Positions 1 through 11,842 of a DNA stretch of 64,000 nt are shown here, in pieces. Below the pieces are notes generated by a model, which saw only the letters and a program-made list of their open reading frames with translations, ran no database searches and was not told the origin of the DNA. Numbering within the stretch: position 1 is the stretch's first letter; each line of letters opens with the position of its first letter. Origin of the DNA: Zygnema cylindricum. Lineage: Eukaryota > Streptophyta > Zygnematophyceae > Zygnematales > Zygnemataceae. The stretch lies in assembly GCA_037447655.1 (NCBI GenBank), contig JBBHKE010003080.1, forward strand, positions 1 to 64,000, read 5' to 3'. Both the position numbers and the translations under genes were made by a program.

Positions 1-195
1 AGAATGTACATTCTACACAAGAATTAAGGAAATGAGAGCACTGAGTACAGTTTAAGGTGTTTTATGCTCTATTGTCTCTAATTTGCTTGTAGTACATGTT
101 TGTTTGGTTGAAATACCTCTTTCGTTTAGAGTTACATATCTTACACTATAGATCTAGTCTTCTAGGCATTTCTCTTTGGGTTTGCTTCCGTTAAC

Positions 196-333
196 ATGTC
201 TGATAATGGCTCAGCTCCTATTGCAAGTTCTCCTATTAGCCCTAGTGCTCCACCTGCTCCTGCTGGTGCAAGTGTGACTCCTAGTGGTAGTGGATCACAA
301 CCGAGTCTTAATGCCCATGACCTTCAACATTAA
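196..333 (+). CDS. Short Pro/Ser/Ala-rich ORF, possible truncated retroelement Gag start
   Basis: A 45-residue reading frame starts with ATG at 196 and ends with TAA at 331-333. It begins MSDNGSAPIASS and is dominated by Ser, Pro, Ala and Gly. It stops where homology to the downstream MITE begins. A low-complexity Met-Ser-rich start just after a pyrimidine-rich leader resembles the N terminus of some retroelement Gag proteins, but no domain is visible and I do not recognise it. It could equally be chance. Confidence 0.2.
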   Translation: MSDNGSAPIASSPISPSAPPAPAGASVTPSGSGSQPSLNAHDLQH

Positions 334-1163
334 GTCACTTAGCACCCGCACGGTATAAGGTTCCAGTCACTTCGCAATGTCTGTACGCCACATTGTCGAT
401 GTGGATGCATTGCAAATGTTTAGTGTTTGTGACATTATGACGTCACGCACGTCACACTAAACTATGACTGCGCCGACGTCACAAATTCTAAATTTTTCCG
501 CCATGGTTTCCCGATTGTATTTCTTTGTCTTTTCTCACTCTATTTGCCATCAAAATACGCCCAAATATAGTCAAAAGAAACCGTTTTCAGATATATTTCC
601 TTTGTAAACATTAAAGACGTTTTTCGTTGCAAGACTTGGGAGATGGACGCGGTAGTGAGAGAGGGAGAGAGAAGGAGGCGCCTTCACGGACTTCGCTTTT
701 GCGAAATGGCGTCCGTTGGTCAAGAACCCTCCACGACCCCAGCACGGAAAAGAAAGCACGGAAAAGAAAGCACGGAAAGAAGTCACGCACAGGCTGTAAA
801 CGTGCAATGGGTTTTTTTTTTTGGTACTACGGGCACAAAAAGTGTCTATGACTACCGACACGTGCGACAGCATCTGCATATTTGCTCGTCTCGTGAACTA
901 TATTTCAAATCACCTCGCGAAGTGATTTTATATAAAGTTTGAAGATAAGCTGAAAGGACGCGAAAGTGGGTCGAAACGTGCTAGACGACAAATTGCATCG
1001 CGATAGACGACAAACTGCGGTACAACTAAAGTTTCAATGGAACACAACTTGTACGGTGGTCATTTGAATTTTTTGGTATGGTTGCAGCTTTTTTCCTTTC
1101 TTTCCAAGTTATAAAGGAAAACTGCATAAAACAACTATAATTTTAGCACATGGGAAAGTGCCC
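334..1163 (+). mobile_element. MITE copy (TTA/TAA-type), 5' end not recognisable
   Basis: This stretch is similar along most of its length to the MITE at 41003-42990. Shared features are the TGACGTCA-rich block near 430-480, CCGCCATGGTTTCCCGAT, the AGAGAGAGAAGGAG block, the GGGTTTTTTTTTTGG run, and 'cgacaaattgcatcgcgatagacgacaaactgc'-like repeats near 985-1020. The 3' end (CACATGGGAAAGTGCCC) matches the inverted-repeat end type GGGYACTYTC of that copy. No clear 5' inverted repeat or target duplication remains. ORFs of 70-100 codons inside recur in homologous copies only as degenerate reading frames. Confidence 0.6.
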
Positions 1164-1482
1164 TCACTCAATGCACCTTCAAACTTTACCACCCCCTTCA
1201 AACTTTACCGCCCCTTTCAAACTTCAGTATTCCACATTCTTTCACCAGGCGGGTCTAGTTAAGCGGTGGGAAGCGGGAAAAAATAGTCAACGTGAAGTTT
1301 TCTAACTAGTGCTAGAGGTATTCAAGCATTTTATTTGCATCTTAAAAATAACAATTATTATTGTTACGTTGTTCATCTCTGACAAAGGCGACTAATAAGT
1401 ATTCTTCTTCAGGTTGTTTGTCATCACATATTTTCCACCGTTGACAGCCGTCACGTCCATTGTCAATGTATACAATCATCAC
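1164..1482. other. Intergenic, remnant of a minus-oriented MITE next to the solo LTR
   Basis: No gene is visible. The part near 1430-1482 reads, on the minus strand, GTGATGATTGTATAC...GACAATGGACGTGACGGCTGTCAACG. It aligns with the interior of the MITE at 44037-44816, so the solo LTR that follows landed inside an older MITE. Confidence 0.4.
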
Positions 1483-2625
1483 TGAAATTATATAGGCTCC
1501 ATTGTCCCACAGAATTCGCAGTTCAAAAGAAGCTAATCTAGATAGTGCCGACGCCAAGTTTATATAAACCCAAATGATTGACCCCTTGACAATCAGAACC
1601 CCATTACACCTTCACCCCTGTAAAAGAAGACTCTTTGTGTGCTCAGTTCCCCCCACATAATACAAAGTTAGAATATGAGTTTTGGATAACATTCCCCACT
1701 TTGAATTTTCCTTGGAAATGTAGCCACCCATGCAAGCAAAATCTATAATCAATTACACCTTTGTGTAGTTTGGACTCCCTTGAGTTCGCAGCAAAAAGAA
1801 ACACTGAAATTGGTTAACTGAATTGATTAACATGGCTGGCCAAAATTTGCCTTTTATACAGGATGCTCTCTGGGAGAGGCGGCTACCTACCCAAAAAAAA
1901 TTCTAAGTCATAGTCCCTCTCTAAACCCCTTCTACTAAAGTACGGCGCCAATCACAGAACTGCACCGTACAGAAAAGTATATGCGCTAGAGTACTTTATG
2001 TACGACAACTGTAAGACAGGACCATATAGGTGACAACTGTCAAATCTAAACTTGCTATCTTGCGTTCCGTAGATTCCGCAACCCGTACGATCTTGCCACG
2101 TGTCATCCGGAGTGGTGACGTCCGCAAACCGCCAAATTATCTTTTCCGCGAAGCCGACGCTTAACCACGGGCGTCCGATTTATATCGGCATTTAATGCGG
2201 ACCGTCGAAAAAAATTGTCCGTACAATTTGTTTTGTCCGATACTTAAAGTACAAGTGTTTCTATGCCCTATATACCGTAATCTAGTTTAATGGAAAACCT
2301 TACGTGTAATTATTGAAATATCTATCAAACCCTATATGTCATAGCACTAGTCCTACACTAAACGGACAAAGCTAACGGCTAAGGGTTGTTTGACAGACGG
2401 TAGGTACCAGGATAAAATCCTGGGTCTGTCAAATACCTTTTTAGTAAACTTACCATTATCTACTTTTGTCTCTGTGGAGAGCTTAGGCAGCCATGGATCT
2501 AGCTCCCTCTCCAGCCTTTAGTGGTACAATAAGTGTGGGGGCTTAGAGAAGGGAGTCAGATGCAGACTGCCATTGGTCTTTTTTCCTATCTTAATAAAGA
2601 CTTAGAAAATACTCAAATATCAACA
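1483..2625 (-). repeat. Solo copia LTR, same family as element C
   Basis: In minus orientation the LTR runs from TGTTGATATTTGAG (high end, 2625) to ...AATTTCA (low end, 1483). It matches the LTRs of element C (15575-16877) throughout. No primer-binding site or coding sequence flanks it, so it is a solo LTR left by LTR-LTR recombination. The flanking 5-mers, atcac (1478-1482) and gtcac (2626-2630), agree at four of five positions, as expected for an old insertion. It splits a MITE whose other part is at 2626-2717. Confidence 0.8.
2349..2442 (+). other. Antisense tRNA-like module in solo LTR
   Basis: On the strand opposite the LTR there is an A-box-like stretch (CTAAACGGACAAAGC), a stem TTTGACAGAC/GTCTGTCAAA, a T-arm-like hairpin CCAGG-ATAAAAT-CCTGG and a terminal TTTTT run. 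The outer stem differs from that of element C (GTGACGGAC/GTCCGTCAC) by compensated changes. Confidence 0.5.
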
Positions 2626-2717
2626 GTCACAACCATAAGGGACAAATTAGTTTGGTACACATAGGGACACATGAAATCTGAGTCTTCGCTAAGTTGCAAG
2701 TACATGGGGACATACAC
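2626..2717 (-). mobile_element. 5' end of a MITE split by the solo LTR
   Basis: Read on the minus strand it begins GTGTATGTCCCCATGTACTTGC and continues like the start of the MITE at 44037. It is flanked by TTA at 2718-2720, the target-duplication type of this family. Confidence 0.5.
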
Positions 2718-2720
2718 TTA

Positions 2721-2890
2721 CGATGATTGGTGACGTCCACAAAAATATGGACACTGTAGACATGTAGACATCTAGTTGTTTCTGACATTGTAAATATTTA
2801 AGGTTTTGTGACATTGTGACGTCGTGCTCACTTGTGACGACGTCGAGGTCACTGATTTAAAAACTTTTCCCTATGGTTTCCTCATTTGGA
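2721..2890 (+). mobile_element. MITE fragment
   Basis: Fragment of the interior of the TTA/TAA MITE family: 'gacattgtaaatatttaaggttttgtgac', the TGACGTCG block and CTATGGTTTCCTC match 42220-42330. Neither end is preserved. Confidence 0.45.
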
Positions 2891-3612
2891 TTTTTACAGT
2901 GATAGGATGAACACCACCAACATCTTTGAGACGGTAGCAAGGCGAGTTGTTGCCAACGGCGAGGGTTCTACAGTGGGTTGCACATGTCTTCGAGCAATTT
3001 GAAAAGCCACTTTAAAACCAAATCAAAACCTTGAAATGTAATTTTCGGAGGAAAACTATCACACAAAAGCTTATATATCACTCTAGTAGGTCCCACAACC
3101 AAAAACATAAGGGACTGGATGAGAGCTTTACTGACAGTATCATGGTCAACCTCAAAGGTGTCACGTGGGTCCAATGATTAAAAAAATGACAGTATGGTCA
3201 TCAATGTAATAGGGTAAAGGACGTGGAGGGCCTCAACCATTAACTTTATAGTTGGCGATGTTGTGAAAATGCGCAACCCCCGAGCAGCCCGAGTTAGTTA
3301 ACCACATATGTTGAGGTGCACGGCACGACTCATGTTGGAGCTTGACGGCGACGAGGAGTCACAAAAACGGAAAGGATTATATCTGTATGTTTTTGCTGAA
3401 GAGATTCCTGATCTCCACTCAATAATCGTTGACATCTGCGTGTTTTTCTTGCCCCACTAGCACCCCCAAAGGAAGGTGGGACCAAAACGTAGAGTGGGAA
3501 GGTATCAAGCCGCTTATTTGTTAATGTCGTCAGCCAAAAGCCTGAGTGAGAACCCTAAAGTTGCTTGGATAACTTCTCAAGGATGAGGAATAATGTAGGA
3601 GTAAGGGAGACG
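2891..3612. other. Intergenic, nothing recognised
   Basis: Only short reading frames are present, for example 68 codons on the minus strand at 2968-3174. None has a recognisable domain. I see no repeat shared with the rest of the window. Confidence 0.4.
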
Positions 3613-3617
3613 ATAAC

Positions 3618-4614
3618 TGCAATTCTGTGTCCCCTATTTGAACCAAAGTCGAGGAAGCCTCTGGGTAGTTTTTGACTAACCCACTTTCAACGAGAGCAAC
3701 TGCCACCCTAGCAGACAAATAGATAATCTAACAACACCCCTGTGCAGTCTGGACTCCCCTGAGTCCACAACAAAAAGAATCACTGAAAACGCCCAACCAG
3801 ACGATTAATTATCGAGTTGCAAAGATGCCAATACTTGTACAAGCTTGTTGGGGGAGAGACGGCTACCTCCTCAATCCACTAAGTCCTAAACCCTCTCACA
3901 AATCCTATCTACTGATGTACGGAACCAATCAGAAGACTGTACAGTACAGAAAGGTACTATGGCCGATGTACTTTCTGTACGGCCTGTGTACGACAAGGCC
4001 ATGGAGTGGACGTCTGTCTTATCTGGACTTGTCCTCATGCTTCCCGGGATTACACGCTTTCCAATGACATTTTGCCACGTGTCGCCAGGTCATGTTACAT
4101 CCGAAAACCGCCAAAGCGACTATTACGGGATCTTGGCGACGATGTGAGCCGTCGGTTCCAAACTGGTTTTAATTCCCAGCCGTTCAAAAACAAATGTCTA
4201 GTACATTTGTTTTGTGCGTACTTACTTCCCCAACTAGTTTCTATGTATCCTATTTGTAATTCCGTTAATAGGATTAGTCGTCTATCTAATGTTTTAAATA
4301 GTTGTCAAACCCTTGTTTCCTTACGGACTTCTACGACAGACTGGTAAAGTTTGACGGCTACGCCTCGCCCTACCGGTCGGAGGTTCGAGTCCTTCCGGAC
4401 TCAACCTTTTTGGTTTAGAGTGACTTAGGTTACTCTTAAGCCTGCCTATGGAGCTAAGGCAGGTATGGCTCCACCGCCCTCTCTCTGCTTCAGTGACTTC
4501 AACAAGTATGGGGGCTAAAGAGAGAAGGTGGAGGCAGGCTGCCTCTGTTTTTTTTTCCTTTTTATTTTAATTAAGACCTAGAAAATACCTCCCCTAAATC
4601 TAGTGATTTCAACA
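3618..4614 (-). repeat. Element A 3' LTR
   Basis: In minus orientation it starts TGTTGAAATCACTAG (4614) directly after the polypurine tract (4615-4628, GAAAATAAGGGGAG on the minus strand) and ends ...CAGAATTGCA (3618). It contains a cluster of GTAC motifs, a CCAAT motif, the palindrome GACTCcccctGAGTC and the conserved CATGGCT-type hairpin region near 4445-4545. Confidence 0.85.
4326..4411 (+). other. Antisense tRNA-like module in element A 3' LTR
   Basis: Contains an A-box-like GACAGACTGGTAAAG, a consensus B box GGTTCGAGTCC and a TTTTT run at 4407-4411. GGTTCGAGTCC can also pair with GGACTCAACC just downstream. It lacks a proper 5' acceptor strand, so it is not a canonical tRNA. Confidence 0.5.
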
Positions 4615-4627
4615 CTCCCCTTATTTT

Positions 4628-6425
4628 CTAATCTAATTTAAATTTCTCTTTTAATCCATATTTTTCCCTACAGTATTTTATCTTGGGAGATGGCACGGGC
4701 TTTGTCATCATATCAGCCACCATTTCTCCATCACTGCTATATTCCAAATTCACAATTTTATTTTCCACTTTTTCCCTTACAAAGCTCAACCTTATGTCCA
4801 TATGCTTAGCTTTGAAATGATGGTTTGGATTGGTTGCAATTGCAATTGCAGCCTGATTATCACAAAACACTTCATGCACTCCCTTATTCATGTCCCCAAT
4901 TCTTGCACCAAAGTCTTCACCCACATCAGCTCTTTCACAATAGAACAAGAGGTCATGTACTCAGCCTCCATAGTGGATTGAGCAACAACCTTTTGTTGCT
5001 TGCTGCTCCAACAGTAAGCACCTTCCCACACCTAGATACATACCCAGATGTGCATCTTCTCATAGGTGCATCTCCATAACTAGCATCACTCCAAGTAGTA
5101 ATGTTAGTGTGCTCCCCTCCCAAATGCAACCATAGAACCCTGGTTCCCACCAGGTATCTCATTACTCTTTTGGCTGCCTCCCAGTCTCTCTTTCTAGGAT
5201 AATTAAGACTCCTACTAAGGACTCCAACTGCTGCAGCTATGTCAGGCCCGGTACAATTCATAAAGTATATCAAACTTCCTACAACCTGTCTGTAAGGAAT
5301 AGATTTCATAAACTGCCTCTCCTCTGGACTCATCTGATCATCTAGCATTATCACTCCTCCTTGTACACTCCCATCACTTACTTTCTTCAAGTCCATGGAG
5401 TGGTACAACTCTTTGCATTCTCCATTTAAAATTTCTCCAGCACATTTCCTATGGCCTCTTTGTGAGTAAGTCTGATTATCCTCTTCCCCCTATCTCTTTC
5501 CATTTGGATTCCCATAATATATTTAGCCTCCCATAAATCCTTCATGTCAAATTTGCTTCTCACATTTTTCTTTAGCCTATTTATCTTTTCCATAGACTTA
5601 CTCAATACCAACAAATCATCCACATAAATTGCAATAAAAATCACATCATTCTCATCCTCAAACATATAAATAGAGTAGTCAGAACTGATCGCAAAATACC
5701 CCAGACTCGTAAGAAACTCATCTAGTTGCTTATTCCATTGTATAGGGGCTTGCTTCATTCCATATAAGGACTTTATGAGTCTGCAGGCTTTGCTTTCCTC
5801 TCCTTCCTCAACAAAACCTTCTTGTTGCCGCATGAAGATTTCCTCCTCCGCTTCACCGTTGAGGAAGGCGGTCTTAATATCTATCTAATATATTTCCATG
5901 TCTTCTGCTGCTGCTAAACTAAGGAGAATCCTTAGAGATGGGAATCGAACTGCCGGAGCAAAGGTCTCCTCATAATCTATCCCTTTTTTTTGGGTGAACC
6001 ACTTTGCCACCAAGCTAGCCTTCTATCTCTCAATCGTATTATCTGGGTTCAATTTCAATTTATATACCCATTTACAACCAATAGGCTTTCTATCTGGTGG
6101 ACGTCCACCATCTCTCAAGTATTTGCCTCCATGATTGAAGCCATCTCGTCATTTGTGGCTCTAACCCATCTCTCTTTCTCCAGACTGTCCATTGCCTCCG
6201 AGTATGGCTGAGGCTCACCTGGGTGGCAAAGCTTTGTTACCTTGTGACCAGCATGTTTTCTTGAAGCATTTTGCTGCTCCTCCGTCCTCCCTCAAAGTCC
6301 GAAGCTTGAATGGAGGGAAGTCTTGGATTCCTCCGAACTGTCTCATCAGCTCCCCTTTTCATGGAAATCGGTTCTGACTCCTCTTCCTTCCTCACATCAA
6401 AATGTGTAGGAGTATGAGGGGATGT
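4628..6425 (-). pseudogene. Element A pol remnant: reverse transcriptase and RNase H
   Basis: Reading from high to low coordinates, this holds the GGRRSSK linker, a degenerate first half of the reverse transcriptase (5840-6180, with the LVAK..TQKKGIDYEETFAP motif interrupted by stops), the active-site motif YVDDLLVLSKS and the central block (5426-5833), then the SLIYFMNCTGPD and RNase H start (4953-5408), then RNase H end and C terminus (4628-4948, DNQAAIAIATNPNHH and KHMDIRLSFVREK). At least two frame breaks separate the blocks. At 6426 it is cut by element B, and the same protein resumes at 12868. Confidence 0.85.
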
Positions 6426-7471
6426 TGAAACTCTCAGACCTCCATAAGTCCTCAGAGTAGACAGCTTCCAAGAAGCCTCTAGGATAATCCTGACCCCTTT
6501 GTGTTTCAGCAAAAATAACTGCAACCCTGGCAGACAAAAACCCTGACCACCTAAACCCCTGTGAAGGCAAGACTCCCCTGAGTCGGTAGCAAAAAGAATC
6601 TCTGAATTTGCTCCCCTGAGCAGTAAGTTATGGAGGGTCAAAGTTGACCTTTTGTACAAAAGCTCTCTGGGAGAGGGGGTCTTATCTTCTAATTTTTCTA
6701 AGTCCTATCTCTCTCACAGACTCTATCTACTGATGTACAGAACCAATCAAAATTGAGTTCCGTACGTAAAAGTACAGCTGCCGGTGTACTTTATGTACGG
6801 CCATTGTACGACATGGCCAAAATGTCGACACATGTCAAATCCGGATTCGGTGCCATAATCTCCGGAGATTCCACAATCCAACGGAATTTTGCCACGCGTC
6901 AGCCGATATGGCGATGGCCACAAACCGCCGAAATCTTCCTCCGCGATCTCAGCGCTAATCCCGGCCGTCCGATTAAATTCGGATTTAATCGTAGCCGTAA
7001 TAAATACATGCGCGGTATTTGTTTCACTTACGAAACAAATGCGCGATATTGATTTTTGTCCGTACCGTAATTCGTACATTATATACTACTGGATCTATGT
7101 ATCGCGTAATCCATAACAGTTAAATGATTTATCGTACGTATACGTATTTAAATAAATATCAAACTATATAGTATGTAACACTATTGCTAGACTTAACGGC
7201 TAAGGCTACCGGCTATTTCCTGTCTGCCAGCCGGTAGGTACAAGGATCAAATCCTGCCGCCGGCACATACCTTTTAAATAAATAAACCCTAATATAAAAT
7301 TCCCGTAAACCTCAGGATAGCAAAGGTAGCCATAGCTCTATCTTCTTCTCCAATTTCTCAGTGACTGCGACAAGTTTGAGAGATGGAGAGAGAAGTTAGA
7401 GATAGACTGCCTCGGCTTCTATATTTCTTTTCAGACCTAGAAAATACTAATAAAAACCATTAGTTTCTACA
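6426..7471 (-). repeat. Element B 3' LTR
   Basis: Bounded in minus orientation by TGTAGAAACTAATGG at 7471 and ...AGAGTTTCA at 6426. The reading frame at 6434-6659 that appears fused to pol is simply LTR sequence read through the junction with element A. Confidence 0.88.
7187..7275 (+). other. Antisense tRNA-like module in element B 3' LTR
   Basis: A-box-like TAGACTTAACGGCTAAGGC, B-box-like GGATCAAATCC, stem with TGCCAGC/GCCGGCA and a TTTT run at 7272-7275. The 5' LTR copy has TGCCGGC, giving a perfect stem. Confidence 0.5.
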
Positions 7472-7501
7472 CTCCCCTTATTTTCTAGTCAATCTTTAAT
7501 T

Positions 7502-9439
7502 TCAGACCACACTTCTCTCGCAAAAAATTAGCTTAGGGGAAGGCACAGGTTTGGTCATCATATCTGCTACCATCTCACTATCTGGTTTATATTCTAAACT
7601 GATTATTTTGTTTTTTACTTTCTCTCTAACAAAGCTGAGTCTGATGTCCATGTGTTTGGCTTTAAAATGATGTTTAGGATTGGCAGAAATAGTGAATCCT
7701 GCCTGATTATCACAAAATATTTTCTGCACACCACTCTTAAGGTGACCAAGCTCGCCAAGCAAAGACTTGACCCACATCAATTCTTTTACAGCAGAGCAAG
7801 AAGCCATATACTCAGCCTCCATGGTGGACTAAGCAATAACCTTTTGCTGTTTGCTACTCAAACAGCAAGCCCCATCACCCACATATAATACATATCCAGA
7901 AGTGCATCTCCTCATCGGAGCATCACCATAACTGGCATCACTCCAAGTAGTGATGTCAGTATTCTCCCCACCCAAATGCAACCATAGATCCCTAGTTCCT
8001 ACCAAATATCTAAAGACTCTCTTAGCTGCCTCCCAATCCTTCTTAGTGGGAGCATTTAGACTTCTACTTAGCACTCCTACAGTTGCAACTAAATCCGACC
8101 GGGTACAATTCATAAAATAGATTAGACTTCCCACTACTTGCCTGTAAGGAATAGTCTGCATGAACTTATGTTCTTCAGGAGATAATTCCTCGTCTAAGAC
8201 TATGACTCCTTCTTCCTCACTCCCCTCACTTCCTTTTTTCAACTCCATTGGAGTTAGACAACTATTAGCTTTATCCATTTGAAAATTTTCAAGCATGTTC
8301 CCTATTGCTTCCTTTTGAGTCTGTCTTATAATTTTCCTTTTTTGGTCTCTCTTTACTTGAATTCCCAAAATATACCTTGCTTCTCCCATATCCTTCATTT
8401 CAAATCTCCCCTTAAGATCGGTTTTCAGTTTGTTAATTTTTTCCATTGATTTACTTAAAACAAGCAAATCATCAACATAAATTGCAATAAATATAAAACC
8501 TTCCTCATCTTCGAAAACATAGATTGAGTGATCTGAGCTGATCCGAATATATCCCAGACCGGTAAGAAACTCATCAAGCTTCTAATTCCATTGTCGAGGT
8601 GCCTGTTTCAAACCATAAAGAGATTTAATCAGCCGACATACCTTACTCTCCTCTCCTTCCTCCACAAAACCTTCGGGTTGTCGCATGAAGATCTCCTTTT
8701 CTAATTCTCCATGCAAAAAGGCTGTCTTGATGTCCATCTGATGCACTTCCATGTCTTCCGCCGTTGCTAAACTGAGAAGTATGCGGACAGAGGGAAATCT
8801 GACCACCGGGGCAAAGGTTTCCTCGTAGTCAATTCCTTCCTTTTGTGTAAACCCCTTTGCCACTAATCTGGCCTTGTAGCGCTCGATTGTGTTATCTGGG
8901 TTCAGTTTTAATTTGAAAACCCACTTACAACCGATTGGTTTTCGGTTAGGTGGACAGTCCACCAGCTCCCAAGTATCGGCTGCCATGATTGAAGCCATCT
9001 CCTCGTTGATGGCTGTCTTCCACCGGTTTCTTTCTGGACAAGTCATCGCCTCTCCATAAGTTTGAGGTTTATCTTCATGAGATAGTTTAGTTACCTTGTT
9101 ATTAACCTGTTTTTCTTGCAGTCTTTTACTACTTCTCCTCCCCCCCTCAAAATCTGAGGCTGGAATAGATGGTTCTCGTGGATTCTTTTGAACAAACTCG
9201 GCTTCTCCCCTATCCTTTGATTCCGAATCAATTTCCACCACGTCTTCCGCTTCGAGTAGAGTTGTCACTGGAGTTTCCACAGCCGAGTCCTTTTCGGTCT
9301 GATTTGTTCCTGCAAGAATGTCATCTTCTCTAAAACCTGGATAGTTAGGAAGCTCAAAGTCATCGGAATTTTCTGACTCAAATCTGATTTTTACTAACTT
9401 CGTATATTTGAAGGGATCCACAGACTTTCCTTCATCCAT
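7502..9439 (-). pseudogene. Element B pol: integrase C terminus, reverse transcriptase, RNase H
   Basis: Homologous almost codon for codon to the 24255-26200 part of element D. It encodes the GCKWVFKLKL and IDYEETFAPVVRFPS reverse-transcriptase motifs, TAFLHGELE, YVDDLLVLSKS, and RNase H motifs TWSDASYGDAP and EAEYMASCSAVKE. Differences from D that kill it are an in-frame stop near 8579-8581 (Lys to stop after PRQWN) and a stop at 7829-7831 (Gln to stop before STMEAEYMA). The RNase H box reads DNQAGFTIS instead of DNQAAIAIS. Confidence 0.88.
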
Positions 9440-9519
9440 AACTACTAGATGCTTTACTAAGATTATATCTTCCCTTTTTAGATCATAAACTCTATATCCT
9501 TTAACATCCTCATCATATC

Positions 9520-11483
9520 CTAATAAGTATCTGGTTTTCTTTTAGGATCTAGCTTCCAATTAGACCGATCAGTATCTAGACTGAATACTTGACTGCCGAA
9601 AACCTTTAAGTGAGATATGTCTGGTTTCCGGCCAGTCCATCTCTCATAAGATGTTTGATCTTTTATAGCTGAAGTAAGAACTCTATTCTTGAGGTAATTA
9701 GCACAGTTCATTGCTTCAGCCCAAAACCTTTTTCCTATCTTTTTATCTGACAACATACTTCTAGCACTATCACTTAGTGTTCTATTTAATCTTTCAGCTA
9801 CCCCATTATGTTCCGGATTTTCTGGAACTGTCTTTTGGTGTTGGACCCCATCTTCCCTCAGAAAATCCTCAAACTGGTTAGAAGTATACTCTCCACCATT
9901 GTCACTCCTTACTCTCTTGATTGGAGTTTCATGGAGTTTTTCGCTCCACGCTTTATATTGTCTAAAACAATCCTGAGCTTCTGACTTGTTTTTCAAAAAA
10001 TACACCCGGGAATACCGAGACCAATCATCAGTTATAGTCATCATAAATCTCTTCCCCCCCGGTGAGGGCACTTTAGCCGGTCCCCAAATATCTGTGTGTA
10101 CTAGATCTAGAATTTTTTCCCCCTTATAGGTGGCTGATTTAGGAAAGGGTAATCTGTGTGCTTTACCTTGAGCACATCCACTACAATCACTTATATCATC
10201 ACTCTCACTGAACTGAATCCCTTCCACCACTCCCATCTTTTTCATCTCTCTTAACTTATCTAGATTCACATGCCCAAGCCTCTTATGCCACATCATAATA
10301 TCATGAACACCAGCATAATAAAGTTTCTTTGTTTCATTACTTAAGATCAGCCTAAACATCCCATGGCTACCTTTCTCAGCAATGAAATAGACATCATCCT
10401 CAAAACTAGCAGTAAAGACTCCTTCCCTAGTGCTAGTAAAAAAACCCTTATCATCTAATACTGATGGAGAGATAAGATTTTTTTTCAGCTCCGGAATAAA
10501 CAATACATCGGAGAATAATAATATAGATGTCTTTCCTTCTACAAACACTTTTAGATCTACCGATCCTACAAGAGTAGTGGTGACTATCCTCCCATCCCCG
10601 TACTCTATCTCTACGGTGAGAATCTTTCTTATCTTAGTGAACAGGTGTCTATCCTTACACATGTGCATGGAGGCACCTGAATCTACAATCCAGCCTGCTT
10701 CACCTTTCAATCCACCGTAAGCACATTTCTGCCTTCGTGGAATTTCGACCTCATTTTTCACCTCCAACTCCTCATCCAAAACGAGCTCATCGTCCTCGTC
10801 CTCGGATTCAGCCTCAAGTACCTGTGTGACAAGGGCCTTTTTCTTTCCTCTCGGGGTACCATCGGTCTGCCCCTCCTTTAACCGAAGCTCGGTTAGCTTA
10901 GTGCACTCTGCCATATAGTGCCCGGTTTCTTACAAAAATGACATAGACCTTTGGGAGCCCTTGGTTCGAACTCATCGGCCTGTTTTTTCTGCTCCCTACC
11001 CCCATAGTTTCCGACCGGTTTTTGGGAATCCCTGTTCCTCCAATCAGTTGCTGTTGCCAAGGCTTGGCCACTCTTTCCTCCCCTTCGGATCTCAATCGTA
11101 TTCTCTCGAACGAGAATCATCCCTACCACTGAGTTCCATATCCACCTTGAGTCCGGCAAGTCTTGCACACGGTTGACTATGTTTTCGAACTCATCAGGTA
11201 ACTTGATCAGTAAACAGTTAACCTTTTCTTTTTCACTAAAATCTTTTCCCGCACTCTGTAGCTCCATGACGAGTGTAGCAAGCTCATTGCAAAAATCCAA
11301 CATATTTCCCCCTTTGTATACATACTCCTTAACTTTCTGATCAGCCAACTGTTGTTGCTGAATCGTACCACTTCGGTACATCTCTATGAGAGCCATCCAA
11401 AGATCGGATGCTCTTTCTACCTGCAAATGAGGACATGCAAGTCCTTGAGTGAGATGGCGTAGAATGAAGTGCTTTGCCGCCAT
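9520..11483 (-). pseudogene. Element B gag C-terminal part, protease and integrase
   Basis: The upper part (10893-11483) encodes the central Gag domain (UBN2-type, ADQKVKEYVYKGGNMLDFCNELATL). The CCHC knuckle is disrupted by a frameshift at about 10915 (CHFCKKPGTIWQ instead of CHFCKKPGHYMAEC). The frame at 9520-10914 encodes the protease motif DSGASMHM, the HHCC finger of integrase (WHKRLGH...CSGCAQGK), and the DDE core (DIWGP, RSDNGGEYTS, NGVAERLNRT). A one-base deletion relative to element D near 9530 shifts the frame (KPDTY-stop instead of KPGYLLGYDE). Confidence 0.88.
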
Positions 11484-11501
11484 ATTGTTGAAGTCCCATG
11501 T

Positions 11502-11842
11502 TTAAGTGTCATTCTCCTCATTCCTCGGAATAGGTGACATGAATGTCGAACCAGTTGCTATTGGTGTGGTCGTCTCCTTCTCATTTCCTTTGTCCACCAC
11601 CTCTCCTTCTTTTGTTTCCGCCGTTGAAGGTGGGTCCTCTTTTTCCTGGTGAATCTGGTTCCTCCAAACCCTGGAGGAATTCCAAGACTTGATGGACACC
11701 CCAACCGTCCACTCACTATCCCCCAAAACCTTTTTTCGCATAGATCTCCTATCATCATACTTTCCCAATATATGAAGCCGGTTCCATTAAAGATTGGTAC
11801 CCTAGAGGGTGGGCCCATAACCTGAAACTCTAAGACCTCCAT
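11502..11842 (-). pseudogene. Element B Gag N terminus, starting inside the LTR
   Basis: The start codon at 11842 lies within the 5' LTR, and the frame reads MEVLEFQVMGPPSRVP across the primer-binding site into FNGTGFIYWE. A frameshift near 11640 relative to element D scrambles the following residues, and a stop interrupts the join to the downstream Gag frame near 11500. Confidence 0.75.
11808..11822 (-). other. Element B primer-binding site (half tRNA-iMet)
   Basis: On the minus strand GGTTATGGGCCCACC directly follows the LTR end. It is complementary to the anticodon arm of initiator tRNA-Met (GGTGGGCCCATAACC in plants) and not to the tRNA 3' end. Confidence 0.85.

Noticed and set aside
627-942. 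Conserved coding potential in the MITE family (74-99 codon frames, also at 42478-42717 and 48452-48835)
   Set aside because: Homologous copies do not keep the same frame or residues. I found no transposase-like motif in any MITE here.
4326-4411. Functional tRNA gene (Leu/Ser-like)
   Set aside because: A consensus B box is present, but the 5' acceptor strand does not pair with the 3' strand and the anticodon arm is not canonical. Treated as tRNA-like module only.
6237-6659. Apparent novel fusion protein joining an unknown N terminus to a copia linker
   Set aside because: The N-terminal half is LTR sequence of element B read through the insertion junction at 6426. It is not a gene fusion.
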